DNA of 64,000 bases from Circinella umbellata (Eukaryota > Mucoromycota > Mucoromycetes > Mucorales > Lichtheimiaceae). Shown here in pieces: positions 49,044 to 60,641 of this stretch. The translations under genes and the position numbers were made by a program. Each line of letters begins with the position of its first letter. Position 1 is the stretch's first letter. The notes under the pieces were generated by a model. That model was not told where the DNA came from, ran no database searches, and worked only from the letters and a program-made list of their open reading frames with translations. Location of the stretch: assembly GCA_025093555.1 (NCBI GenBank), contig JAIWNF010000014.1, forward strand, positions 682,001 to 746,000. Direction: 5' to 3'.

Positions 49044-49548
49044 AGATCTAGTCTCTACTTTGAATGATCATATCGAGCCAAATAATTAATCATGCATTAT
49101 ATAAACTATATAGAATATAGTTTAGGTTATAAAAAATGTACTTTATAGTTTATCAGTTCCAGGATATACTGAGTTGTCATATATAACAAATTGAAATAGG
49201 TTGATAAACTGTTAAAAATTCAGAGACTAGATCTAGTCTCTACTTGGGAGTAATTATTCCTCCTCCAGCAACAACAAAAGGTGACCACATTTAAAATACG
49301 TATTAAAAGAATAACATCATAAATATTGTTCTGTTTTTTTTCTTTTATTATTGTCGCTTTTACTATTATTGCTTACACATGGGTACCCAACTGGGGTATT
49401 CAAAGTAAAGGTAAAAAAAGTGACATATTTATGTTATCATAAATGGAAATAGTATAATTTAAATGTATTGATATTGTTTTTCGTTTTGCACATCAATTGC
49501 TATGAAGTAGAACTAACTATTTTAAAGATCTAAGTGGAGACTAGATCT
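49044..49548. repeat. Three copies of an AGATCT-centred repeat forming inverted pairs (MITE-like)
   Basis: AGATCTAGTCTCTACTT occurs at 49044-49060 and 49229-49245. Its inverted near-copy AAGTGGAGACTAGATCT (one mismatch) is at 49532-49548. The middle copy sits in a 20-base perfect palindrome at 49222-49241 (AGAGACTAGATCTAGTCTCT). The outer two therefore delimit about 185-bp and 320-bp units with inverted ends and no coding capacity, as expected for small non-autonomous DNA elements sharing one boundary. Confidence 0.5.
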
Positions 49549-50000
49549 AGCCTCGCGACAATTTAGAGATTAATAATAATCCGTATGCTGGTTGGCAAAA
49601 GATGCTCCTTTATTCTTTACATGCGTTTTTTTTGGCATGACTATGGTCGCATCCTACGCCCATATTTATTTACCCCGTTATATTTTTATTATTATTATTA
49701 GTATCACGACACCAAAAAGATTGATAATGGCTTCTTTTACCAAGATACAATACGTAACAGGGATCGACAACAATAAAAATATAGTTATAATATGGTGCTG
49801 CCACTTATCCTATACTGTATACATAAGTGATAAAGGATTATGAATAAATAATATATTGGCCGCAAAAATAAGCTTCCGCCAGTTACCATAGGAACAGTAA
49901 AATGACAAGTCTTTATTTTTTTTATAATAAGAGAAAACCCTTTAAAGTGATCTATTATATAAATTCATATCGGTGTTGCAGCCGTTAATATAATGCATGC

Positions 50001-50139
50001 GTTTGCTCCGTGAGGTGCAAACAGAGCATCGCAGATATGTACGTATTAGTTATCTGCCGCGTCAGTGGCAATAAAGCATTTATCAAGCCCGAGGGACGGA
50101 CTTCCCAAGGTCTTTATAACGCCACAATTACCACTGACG
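50001..50139. other. Two adjacent hairpin-forming sequences
   Basis: GTTTGC (50001-50006) pairs with GCAAAC (50017-50022) across a 10-base loop. CGTCAGTGGCAAT (50060-50072) pairs with ATTACCACTGACG (50127-50139) with one G-T-compatible mismatch, and ATAAAG (50071-50076) can extend pairing with CTTTAT (50112-50117). The block is GC-richer than its surroundings. It could be a structured RNA or the inverted ends of a tiny element. Confidence 0.35.
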
Positions 50140-50716
50140 AGGGGGATAAGTAATACATATTGTTAGAAAGTTCGCAAGTTTTTTTTCTCAGAAGGAAAGT
50201 CTCCGAACGTCCAAACAAAGAAATATGTCATAGTAGTCAGCCCAGTAAAGTGTTTGTCGAGGTTCACAGACACATATAAACGAGAAGCTGCAGTTACTAT
50301 ATATGACATACGCTTCCATATTGCACAGTTTGTTATAATGTCAAGTAAAGTATCAACCATGTTACATAGTAGCAGCAAAGCTACATTAGTTTACTATTAT
50401 TGAACAAAATCAACAGTAATGATGCTAAAGATATATGTGATTTTATATATATAAACATAAAAAAAAAATATACAGTATAAAAAAAACACCGACTGACTAA
50501 AAAGAGAGTAAATACCATCACTGTTTTAAACTAACCACAGAATAAAAGTATTTTTTTTTGTTTATTCAAAGAGTAAAATGAAATTGATGTATGCTTATAT
50601 GATATGATAAAAAAAAAGAAAGAAACTTATGGATAATGTATATATATATGTAGATTACCAAAATATATAATGGAATATGTATATACGTAGAAAAAAACAG
50701 AAGAAAGATATGGATA

Positions 50717-53700
50717 TTATTCTGGATACAAACGCTCAAGGATTTCTGGTACTGCACGATCCACGCTTCCATCGTGAACTTGTAAAAGTCGAAGAGAAAG
50801 TTCATCGCAAAATGTGAGTCCCTAGAAACAATATGATAGCAAAACGCCAAAATATAACGTGTTTATTCAGTGCAAAATTCATTTTAATATTTTATTTTTT
50901 TATTGTGTGTGCTGACCAAAACAAAGACAAATCAGTGTCCTTTTCCTACCATTTCATGGATTTGCGTCAGCTGAGCTTGATAAGGTCCTTGTTGGTTAAC
51001 ACGTGGAGGAGATGAAGGTATCTGTTCTGTCACATTGTTGTTTTCGGCGGATGAACGAGTAGCCGGAGGGGTTTTTTCATGTGGGTTGGATAAAAGCGCT
51101 GAAGCGCTTGCTTCAGCATCAACAAATACATAGTTTCCACTGCTGCTTTCACTACTAATGTTTTGTTGGGGGATAGTAGAAGTCACACTATCGCTAGAGT
51201 TACTTTGTGGATAACTGATAACAGAAGTACTATGGCGGCTTTCAGTTGGTGAGACCATGACTGGATCAGAGAAAGGATCATAATCATCATCAACAGTTCG
51301 ATGAGAAGTTGTCTCCGTAAAATCACTTGTAGTTGTAATGGTGCCAGCGATGGATTGCACCTCTTCATTGTTTGTTGTTGTTCGAAGTGTTGGATAAATC
51401 ATTGAACTACTCAATGAGACAGGAGAGGTAGTCGTCTTGGATGAAAGCTCGTCATTAGTATTGCTACTACCTCCACCAAATGTTGCAATGAATGAAGCAG
51501 GAGTTGCTTGATGTGATGGTATAGTAGCATTCATGGTAGGAGTAAATGGCTTAACTTCAAGTTCACTCCATAGGAGAGGACCAAAAATAATACCATTTGG
51601 TGTACGCATGCGGAAAAAGGTCTTATATTTTCCAATACTTCTTGGAATCTTGAGAGTAGCAAGTAATGTAGCGCTTTCACCGGGTTTTGCCGAAACCATA
51701 TGGACATCTCCACCCTGTTGTTGAACATACTCATCAGATGTACTTTCACCACCTGTGCAAACTAAGACGGAACCTTCTGGCCAAGTTACTTGACCATCAT
51801 TCGCCATTTTCCAAATCTAAAATAAGAACAAAAATATTAATATAAATTCTGATTGTTTATTTTGAAGAAATATGATGACTATAAAAATATAATTACCTTT
51901 AAGATTGTGCTTCCAGGGTGAACAATAGTACCATCAGGATAATTGACATCCTCCATAAAAGTAGCAGACAAATTTTCAAATGATGAAGATGTTACAGTTG
52001 TTGCTGAAGTTTTTCTGTTATTGCTATCTTCTTCAGGTTTTGCCATTGTAGGTACTGCTCGTTCAGTAGAAGGGGTACTAGTCGTTGTGGTACTTGTCGA
52101 CAGAGTTTCTGATGACTGGCTTGGCGTCATATTACTATTGCTATTGTGGCCAAACACTCCTAAAGTTACTGGATCGGAAAGGTTGACAGGGAAGTTAAAT
52201 GGAGCTTTATTGAAGCGAGGCAATAATGGCCAATTCGAGGAGAATGATATAGGATGTCGGATTTTTAAGAATACGTGATCCTTAGTATGACATTTAGGTG
52301 CCTGGGGTTCACATTTTTCACACAAATCAAAGTCTGGGCAGTGACCGCACTAAGATTATATATAAATAAAAGAAACATTATCAATGCAAATATTTTTGGA
52401 GCTATTTGCTTACATTATAATTTTTTTCAATTTACCTTGTAGCGAGTACCGATGATGTCGCCATCACACTGATCACAAACGATACCCTTGTGCAGATACT
52501 TTAGTACGTATGGGTCATTTGTGATTGGTGCCTTTGGCAACGAATGTGGTGTATATGTGAGGAATACATGCGGAGCATGATTTTCCTTGGCAATAGTGAA
52601 ACAATTTTGACAAAGATCAAAATCTATATAATTTTATTTTTCAGGTTTAGTGATGGTTTCTCTTTACATTAGGAAAATTATAGTGTTTTATTTTTTAATT
52701 ATATATAATTTATTACCTTGACAAACAGAACAAGAGTGCCGAGCACCATCGATATATGATTCACAAAGATTACAAAGATATCTTGAACCTGATGGTACTG
52801 TAGCACGTTTGCAATGAGCGCCTGGAATTTCCATCAATGGATGGTTGTGGTTGACATTTTGTGTACATGTTTGGCATAAGTTATATGAACGACAATGAAT
52901 ACAATGGAATCGTGACCTAGTTGATAAATAAGAGTCATGATAATATAATGAGATGCGATAGTTGAAATAATTATAAGATAAAAACCCTCTTCTTAGTAGC
53001 AAAATAATAATAATACGTAATAATTATCAACTTACGTGTTAACATCAAATTGTTTTGAGCAATTATTGCAGATGGGTGAGGAAGTGGGTTGTACAAGTGA
53101 AACAATAGCCGCTTGATAAATTTGCGCGGCGGCCTTACTTGCATTTTGCATAGTTGTTTCTAAACTAGCGGAACCTCGTTGTGCAGCAATTTGCAAATCA
53201 TTCATTTGTCTGTTAAGTTGTTCAACAGCTTGTTGAGAAGCGAGTTTAATATTGTCTGCCATTGACGATGTTTGCTGCTGTTGTTGTTGCTTTTGTTTTT
53301 CCGGCCATGCTTGCTGCGGCTGTGGTTGAGACTGATGAGCAACGGACTGCTGCTGCGCCTCAATAATATTCTGCTGACGACAACGTATTACTTGAAGTTT
53401 TGGATAATAAGATTTATCTTCATTATAATTTCCAAAACTAGCATTATACCGCCGTCTAAATGTTTCTTTTACATCATGATCATTCATCATGATTACCCAG
53501 TCTCCTTCACTATCTTGATAAAGTATATCGTATTCTTCATTATTATTGAGCCTGAATGCACTAATCACCTATATGGATAATATTTTTTTCCTTGATTGTT
53601 AGTTTTTTCTTGGCTTACTTTTTTCTTTGACGGTAATATTTCCGGGCTTAACAACAGCTTACTCTTTCATATAATCCCGAATAAGTTAGACCATCTTGAA

Positions 53701-53953
53701 TAGTGAATCGACGAATTTCATTATTCTCTCTATAGAATACTTTACAAGCTTCAACAAAGCTGCTACGATTGCCGAACGAGAACCCGCTTGAACGAGGTGC
53801 TGATGGTGTAAAATCGACAGGACTAGTGAAACTTGAATAACCCGCTGAACCTGGTAGGGCAGTAGAAAAGGTACTTGCGTCACTGCTAGTTGTTGAACCA
53901 AAGAGGGGCCCTTTAGAAAAAGACTGGTCTTTGCTGTTGTTTTTATGGGCCAT
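50717..53953 (-). CDS. NBR1: NBR1-type selective autophagy receptor (PB1, three ZZ, FW, UBA)
   Basis: Seven exons, complement(join(50717..50821,50950..51816,51897..52349,52436..52623,52717..52916,53036..53568,53663..53953)), 878 residues. In order: a Ser-rich start; a PB1 domain at about 69-165 (basic KVFYRE first strand; acidic OPCA-like YQDSEGDWVIMMNDHDV); a Gln-rich linker; three ZZ zinc fingers beginning near 264 (CNNCSKQFDV), 318 (CNLCESYIDGARHSC) and 391 (CDQCDGDIIGTRYKC). Then come an FW/NBR1 domain around 525-640 (HPGSTILKIWKMANDG, PLLWSELEV), a Ser/Thr-rich region and a C-terminal UBA-like helix bundle (LRLLQVHDGSVDRAVPEILERLYPE). A candidate Atg8-binding motif YVFV lies at residues 784-787, just before the UBA, where human NBR1 has YIII. 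Such receptors carry ubiquitinated or specific cargo to autophagosomes. Confidence 0.93.
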
Positions 53954-54291
53954 CCTTAAAAAAAATAAGGAGGTAAAAATAAAACAAGCTGGCACAAGTA
54001 GAGAGTGGAAGAAGAAAGAAAAAGAAATCAAAACTCTTGGCCATACCCACGCCTATGTAAACCTTCGCATGAGAGATTTACTATTTTTATACACTCCGAT
54101 TATTGGCGAAAAAAAAAACAGGTCAACGCGTGATCTGTGTTTTGGTGAATGGTAAACATAAACAAATTTTTATTATATTGTGGTCAAGCTATCAATCATT
54201 GAATTTACAAATGAATTGATCAATTATAAGCATGATGGTATTATTATTATTAACATTATTGTTATATAGATACAACATACAAAGTAAGATA
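53954..54291. other. Short intergenic spacer
   Basis: 338 bases between the NBR1 start and the stop of the downstream Trk gene: NBR1 promoter plus Trk 3' flank. Nothing recognised. Confidence 0.6.
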
Positions 54292-56807
54292 TCATTGTAA
54301 GGATAAAGTACGACTTCGCCACCGTGGAAAAGGATGGTCTAAAATCAATTCTGCATAGTGCTGCCGCAGCTTACGTTCCCGTTCTTCTTCCCTATTTAAT
54401 TGTTCCGATGGCAACAGTACGGCATGGTCAATCGTTGATGGAAGGCCTATATATAAATATGAATTATTATTACTCATACATTCTTTTTCTCTTGTCAATT
54501 GCAATTTTTTTTTCTTTTTTTATGTTTCCCAACCTCGATGACAGCCACGATACATCAGCAAAGTCAAAATCAGCTTACTCAGGATATGGTAACTACCTAC
54601 TTGTGCTGTAGTTACTCCTGGGTATCCAGCTGACGATCCAACAGTACCAAATGTCGATACGGTTTCATAAATAATGGTCAATACAGTGATCGGTGATGGG
54701 GCCATGATTGCCTGTGCTTCAATAATACATATACAAAAGATGCCTATAAGAACCCAACATATTTCGCGCGTCACTGTACGTTGTATTTGTGTCATAACAT
54801 AAAAACTTGGTCGCTTAGGGATCAGTTTTTTTGTCGTTGTCATAACACTATTGATCGTTGGAAATCGACTCAGTTTTGTTGTCCCTTCATTCTGCATCTG
54901 ATGTAAGTCATCACCGTTGTAAATACCCAGTTCCCGCTCTTGGTAGACGTTACTGTTACGAATCGATATTCCCACTGGGTAAACTCCAATATACATGGCA
55001 ATAATGTATACTATTTGTGTGCCTGGATTGAGGATGAGAATATTGACAGCGGTAAATCCAGCTATTACATATGTATAACTATTAGATAAATGCATAGTTG
55101 CTACTACATCAATTTATTTTTCTCACCATTACGCGTCGAAATTCCTTGAAAAAGCCCAACAACGACTCTTGAAGCCCAAGGAATTCCATCTAGTACTGGA
55201 AGCCAATAGTTGGTGGCAAGGAAAACAATCCATTCGGCTACTGTGAGTCCTGTAACAACACATACGAGCCACCATGTTTGTGAAGCCGAGAACATCATGG
55301 TATAACAACGACGTGGATGATCCAAAAGATATCGCAATGTTTCCCTATCTATAGCTCTTGACTCTGGTAGCAACTTGTAAATACACCATATAAAAAATCG
55401 CAACAAAGCTGGATAACCAGTGTTACCGGCAACAATAAGGAAACTAGCAAGGAGAAGAGGAAATGGTGCGTTGACAAAAGCAACAAAACTGGTATTTGTT
55501 GGTGCCAGACCAAAGTTATTGTAAGCGGAAAAACAGGTAAAGAAGGAAAAGAGCCATGGATCAATAGGACCACTGGGATTCGTTGTTCGTAAAGCTTCCT
55601 TGGCAAAACCATCCATTGCAATATAAATGCGCATTGCAATACTGGATAAAATGGCAGTTGAGAAATATACAATGGGAATAAAGATGGATAAAAATACAAG
55701 GGCTCGATATTCAGCACCACCGATGCTGCAGCGTTGTTCACGTGTCAATTCAAACTTATGCCCTGAGTTCTTGTTCTCTTGGATAATGCTACTGTCCTTT
55801 CCCTCCAATTCGTTTAGTTGATATAAATCTTTTTGCTGCCATGATGGGTCCTGCTGGTTCTCTATTCCTTCGATTGACAAGTCTTTTTGTGATCGATCAT
55901 TTTCAAAAAACTCTTGGCGTGCTTCCTCTCTCTGTTTATCAACATTCGCCGCAAATACAATGTTTGGCTGAGATAACTCGGCTTTGGGAGTGGAGGGTTG
56001 TAATACATTCCCTGTGGTCATCGTATCGGTAACTCGATGTGACGAATAAACTCGATGTGATGATAATGTTGATGTTGAAGTCTTTTTATAACAGCTCTCA
56101 ATAGCTCTTTCTGGGTCCCGTTCTTTATCCAAAATGTAAAACTCGTTGTATAGCATATGCTGTTTTTTTCTATCTGCCGCGTCGTCATCCCCACTGTTAT
56201 GATGTTTTTCCTTGAAAAGATGATGAAAAGGAAGCGATTCCTTCCATGCAGCGGAAGATGGTAAGCGCGGAAAACTATCACTTTTATTTGGATTATTGTA
56301 CGTTGTTGGCATTGTATGACTTCTGTCCATGTTAACATTATTATTGTGCGTTAAAGACGACTGTTGCTGTCGATGTGCTCTTGTATGCACTTCAGTCACA
56401 ATCTTGTTGAATTGTCGCCTGTTTTTTCGTTCACGTAAGCGTTGCTCCTGGTTGTACAAAAGAACGTCTTGAAATCGTTTAGAAAAATAATGTTTTCTTA
56501 CCAGGACAATAATCCACGAAATAAGAACATGTGAACCAAGAGTTGAGCCAAAGATTTGGAGCAAGAGTTGGTACACCGACAAGTCGGACATATCGATTGT
56601 GTTCGATCCAGTATTAGTAACCGCCGTAGTAGACATATATAATGCATCTACATAGTTCCATTGCGTACCAGGTTGAATATAGAAAAGGCCAGAGATAAAA
56701 AAACATAAGAAGCCAATGTATAGATAGTGCAGAACCAGAAAGTTGACTTTTTCATGCCATATATCAATGCACGAATGCTTGACGTTTATGAAGGAATTGA
56801 AAAACAT
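54292..56807 (-). CDS. Trk-type potassium transporter, copy A
   Basis: Three exons, complement(join(54292..54446,54534..55061,55127..56807)), 787 residues. The layout is that of fungal Trk: a membrane helix-pore loop-helix unit at the start (filter loop around TAVTNTGSNTID, residues 61-72), a long hydrophilic cytoplasmic loop of roughly 230 residues, then further pore loops with conserved glycines: SAYNNFGLAP, GNTGYPALLRFFIW and FGTVGSSAGYPG. GFTAVNILILNPGTQIVYII, YPVGISIRNSNVYQERELGIY and LPSTIDHAVLLPS match the C-terminal third of yeast Trk1. It should drive K+ uptake at the plasma membrane. Both introns fall in phase 1 at the same places as in copy B. The second intron has an unusual GTTGGG donor, where copy B has GTAAGG. 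Confidence 0.93.
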
Positions 56808-58046
56808 ATGTTAAGAATAATAAAAAAAAAAATATAATAAACTAAAAAGAACCAGTCTACAAATCGATGTTGTTCTGTTGATCGTTTTATATATGTTGCG
56901 TGATGTTGGTGAATAAAGTTTTCTTGCATTTCCCTTTTTTTGTTTCGTTCACTCGGGTTTATTTTACGGTGCTTTGTAAAATAGTCATGACGTATTTTAC
57001 AACGTTTTTCATGTCTAGAAAGATGATACTGAAAATCTGGTTTCAAAGTTTGTGGTAGTGTATCAAAAAATGAGAAAGATGATTCTTATTACTACTCATG
57101 GGTGCTATTAGTAAATAACCTGTTCACAGCGTGAATGGAGTAATTTTTTATATATACACATGTAAACTTACATCATTTTACAACAAGTGAAAAGAGATTA
57201 TCATCACTTGCTTCTCATAATGGGCGAAATATAAATATTTTTAACCAAAAACAGTTTATCTCACGCTTTGAAAATTGGCTCAATTAATCGCTCATCAACC
57301 TTAGTAATCCCTCAATCTTATTTTTTTTCTTCGCAAGTGCAACGTATTAATATGAGACATCAATATAACAGCTTTTATTATTGTTGATATGACGGGGACA
57401 ATTGTATGCTCAAGACACGTTATTCAGATGTGCATAAATTAATAAATGCGTAATCGGTTTTAGTATTTGATATAGACCTGTTACTTTGTAATATTCCCGT
57501 TCTTTCCAGTTTATGGGAAATATTTACTAAACATATCGGTTTGGAATTTTTAAACATGTGCCCAAATGTATCACATTTTAAAATATTGATACTCTTTTGT
57601 CATCCCGTTTTTTGGTATCCATTGTAAACCCGCTTTTTGATCAAACTAAACAAATAATTACCGAGCCTCTGGTAAAAAAATAAATAACAAAAGTTGCCTG
57701 TGTCATACAATATGAATTAAACCAGTGTCTTGTTTTTTTATTGCTACTACATACTGTCGCCAAGTAATCGAACTAGAGTTATAAGTTTCCAGTGAAGTTT
57801 ATTTTTATTGTTTTTTAAAATAAATGATGTACTATATATCATCGAAAGATCAGTTAAGTTCAAAAAGTTTTGATATAAAATTATTAGCAAAAAAAATTCA
57901 TTTTTCCCAATTCTTAAAGTCATTATAAAGATTATTGTTAATAAATATATTTACAAAATATCAATTACATGTACGTAGAAGTATATATATATATAAACAA
58001 ATTAGAAAGAGAAAAGCATGTATCTAGAAATTTAATTATCTTCTTT
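56808..58046. other. Intergenic region between the two Trk genes
   Basis: 1.2 kb of AT-rich sequence separating the tandem copies; it must hold the promoter of copy A. The open frame 56786-57046 (-) overlaps the copy A start, does not begin with ATG and shows no similarity to a Trk N-terminus. No repeat recognised. Confidence 0.55.
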
Positions 58047-60641
58047 CTACACTAAAGAATATGCATTACTTCGCCATTTAACGGTTTGATAGTCTAGCTT
58101 TTCCTCAGCCAGTATTTCACCGTGTTTTTCTCGCAATTTATGTTCACTTATCTCTTTCTCATCCAGCTTTTCTGAAGGTAATAATACTGCGTGGTCGATT
58201 GTTGATGGAAGGCCTATGCGTATGAAAAAAAAAAGCATTATTATTCTCACTTATACATTGACTTTTTTTATCAATAAAAAATAAGTCCTTACCCCTGTGA
58301 CGTCCACGATACATAAGTACAATTATCACCAGTTTACTCAGTGTACGATAATTGCCACATTGCGACGTGTTTACTCCTGGATACCCGGTCGATGAACCAA
58401 CATTACCGAATGCCGAAACAGCCTCATACATAACTGTCAAGGTGGTGATAGGTGTTGGTGTCATTATAGCCTGTGCTTCGATAATACATATACAAAAAAT
58501 CCCAAGAGCCACCCACAGTATTTCATACGTTACCATGCGTTGAAGTTGAGTCATAACATAAAAGCTTGGTCGCATACTAATCAGCTTTTTTGTTCTTGAA
58601 ACAACACTAGCCATCGATGGATAACGAGTCAGCTTGGAAATATTAATTTCTTCATAATGTCTACCAGTTCTCGTGGAAGCACTATAAATACCCAACTCGC
58701 GTTCTTGATACTCGTTACTATTACGAATAGATATACCAACTGGATATACACTGACATACATGGCGATTATGTAAATAATCAGAGTGCCTGGATTGAGTCG
58801 AAGAATACTGATAGCTGTAAAGCCGGCTAAAAAGTGACAAACAAGCGAAAGATGATCAATAAATATGTACAACTACTATTGTGACAACAACAGAAATTTT
58901 TCTAACCATTTCGCGTAGCCACGCCTTGAAAATACCCGACAAGGACACGGGATCCCCATGGAATGCCATTTAATATCGGTAACCAATAATTTGTAGCGAG
59001 AAAAACAGTTACTTCTACCACGTTAAACGCGATCATCACAAACACGAGCCACCAAGTCTGCGTTGATCGAAACATACTTGTGTAACAACGCCGGGGGTGA
59101 TGAAGCAAGTAGCGCAAAGTCTCCCTATCCATGTGTCTGGAATGAGGCAGCAACTTATAGATACACCAAATATAGAGCCGTAGTACAATAGCATAACCAA
59201 CATTGCCAACAACAATAAGAATACTTACTAACAAGATGGGTGCAGGCGAATTCACAAATGGCTCGAGACTTGCTGACATAGGAATCAATCCCAAATTGTT
59301 ATATGCGGAAAATGCGAGGTAAAAAGAAAAAAACCAGGGATTAATGGGACCATTAGCATTAGATGTCTTTAACACTTCTTGCGCATAATTATCAGCAGCA
59401 ATATATATACGGATTGCAAAAGTGAATAAAATGTTGGTTGTAAAATACATTATCGGTATGAATTTTGATAAAAAGTCGATGGCACGGTATTCGACACCAC
59501 CGATATGGTAACGTTGTTTACGTGTCAGTTCATGTTTAAGAATTGGTCCACTAAGGATATCATTGATTTCCTTTCGTTCATTTTCAGCCGCATGGGCTAT
59601 AAAATCTTCATCGTCAACATCTTGTAATGGTGAGCCTGTATGTCCACCTCCAGCAATTCGATCCAATAACTCACTATACGGACGATCATGGTTGAATTCT
59701 TCACGTGCATAATTTTGTTGACGGTCTATATTAGATGTAAATCCGATGCTAGCTGTTCCTGACCCAACTTCTGATAAAATATTTGACTGTGGTGCTGCTG
59801 GTGCGGATGAGACCTGTTGTAGTATAATACTATTGGGTTTTGTATTATACCCCGTTGTTTTTGCGATACTAGACTTTGGTGAACCTAAGCGTTGTAACGT
59901 AGGTGCAGTTGTCACAGATAAAGTTCTCGATCGGTTCAATCTATTATTTTCACCATAAGTGCCAGCACAAGTATCATCAGCCTTTTTTTCTTTATCTTGT
60001 TTTTCGCGTAATATTTGTAGATGTTCATATATTTTTTGCTTTTCTGCTATTATTGCATTGTGTAAAGCTATGGCCTTCTGGTGGTTTTTTGATGGACTTT
60101 TAAATAAATGAAAATGAAAAAGCCGCGAGCATGCTATTGTTATAGATGATCGTAGACATGACAAAATTCCACGATTATTTTGTTGCTGTTCCTGTTGTTC
60201 TTCCTGTTTCATCTTGTAGTGAACGTCCGCCATATTTTTATTAAATAACCTCTGGTTAATTTCTCGTAAACGTTGAGCACGATTGAATAAAAGTATATCT
60301 TGAAATCGTTTGGAGAAGAAGTGTTTTCGTACAAGTACAATAACGAACGAAACGGTCACTTGTGAGCCGAGAATGGATCCAAAAAACAAGAGCAAAAGCT
60401 GGTATAGTGAAAGATTTGACATGTCGATGGTAGTTAGTCCAGTACTGGTAATACTACTAGTACCAAAAAAAAGTGCATCAATATATTTCCAATTGTTTCC
60501 AGGTTGAAAATAGAAAAATCCAGATATAATAAAACTCATGACACCAATATATGTATAATGTATCTCTAGAAATCTACATCTTTTATGCAACTCGTGTAAA
60601 GACCATTTTTTTATATTTTGGTAACATGAAGCCAGTATCAT
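58047..60641 (-). CDS. Trk-type potassium transporter, copy B
   Basis: Three exons, complement(join(58047..58213,58293..58826,58907..60641)), 811 residues; first in-frame ATG at 60641. It is a tandem paralogue of copy A with the same exon structure and phases. Pore-loop glycines are kept: SSITSTGLTTID near the start, SAYNNLGLIP, and FGNVGSSTGYPG near the end. In the third loop, copy A's GNTGYPALLR reads GNVGYAIVLR here, losing the Thr and Pro. The cytoplasmic loop is different in sequence (Lys/Gln/Glu-rich, with a predicted coiled segment NAIIAEKQKIYEHLQILREK), while membrane segments align closely. The divergence suggests different regulation or affinity, as in yeast Trk1/Trk2; this is inference. 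Confidence 0.93.

Larger units (their letters stand above)
48671..50716. other. Intergenic region with palindromic repeats and hairpins
   Basis: 2.0 kb between the chorismate mutase start and the NBR1 stop. It contains a TGACTCA box, three copies of a 17-base AGATCT-centred repeat forming inverted pairs, and two hairpin-forming sequences near 50001-50139. Each is listed separately. No protein-coding frame with support. Confidence 0.6.

Noticed and set aside
56786..57046. Possible extra 5' exon for Trk copy A
   Set aside because: It overlaps the copy A start in another frame, lacks an ATG, and the Trk N-terminus is already complete from the ATG at 56807.
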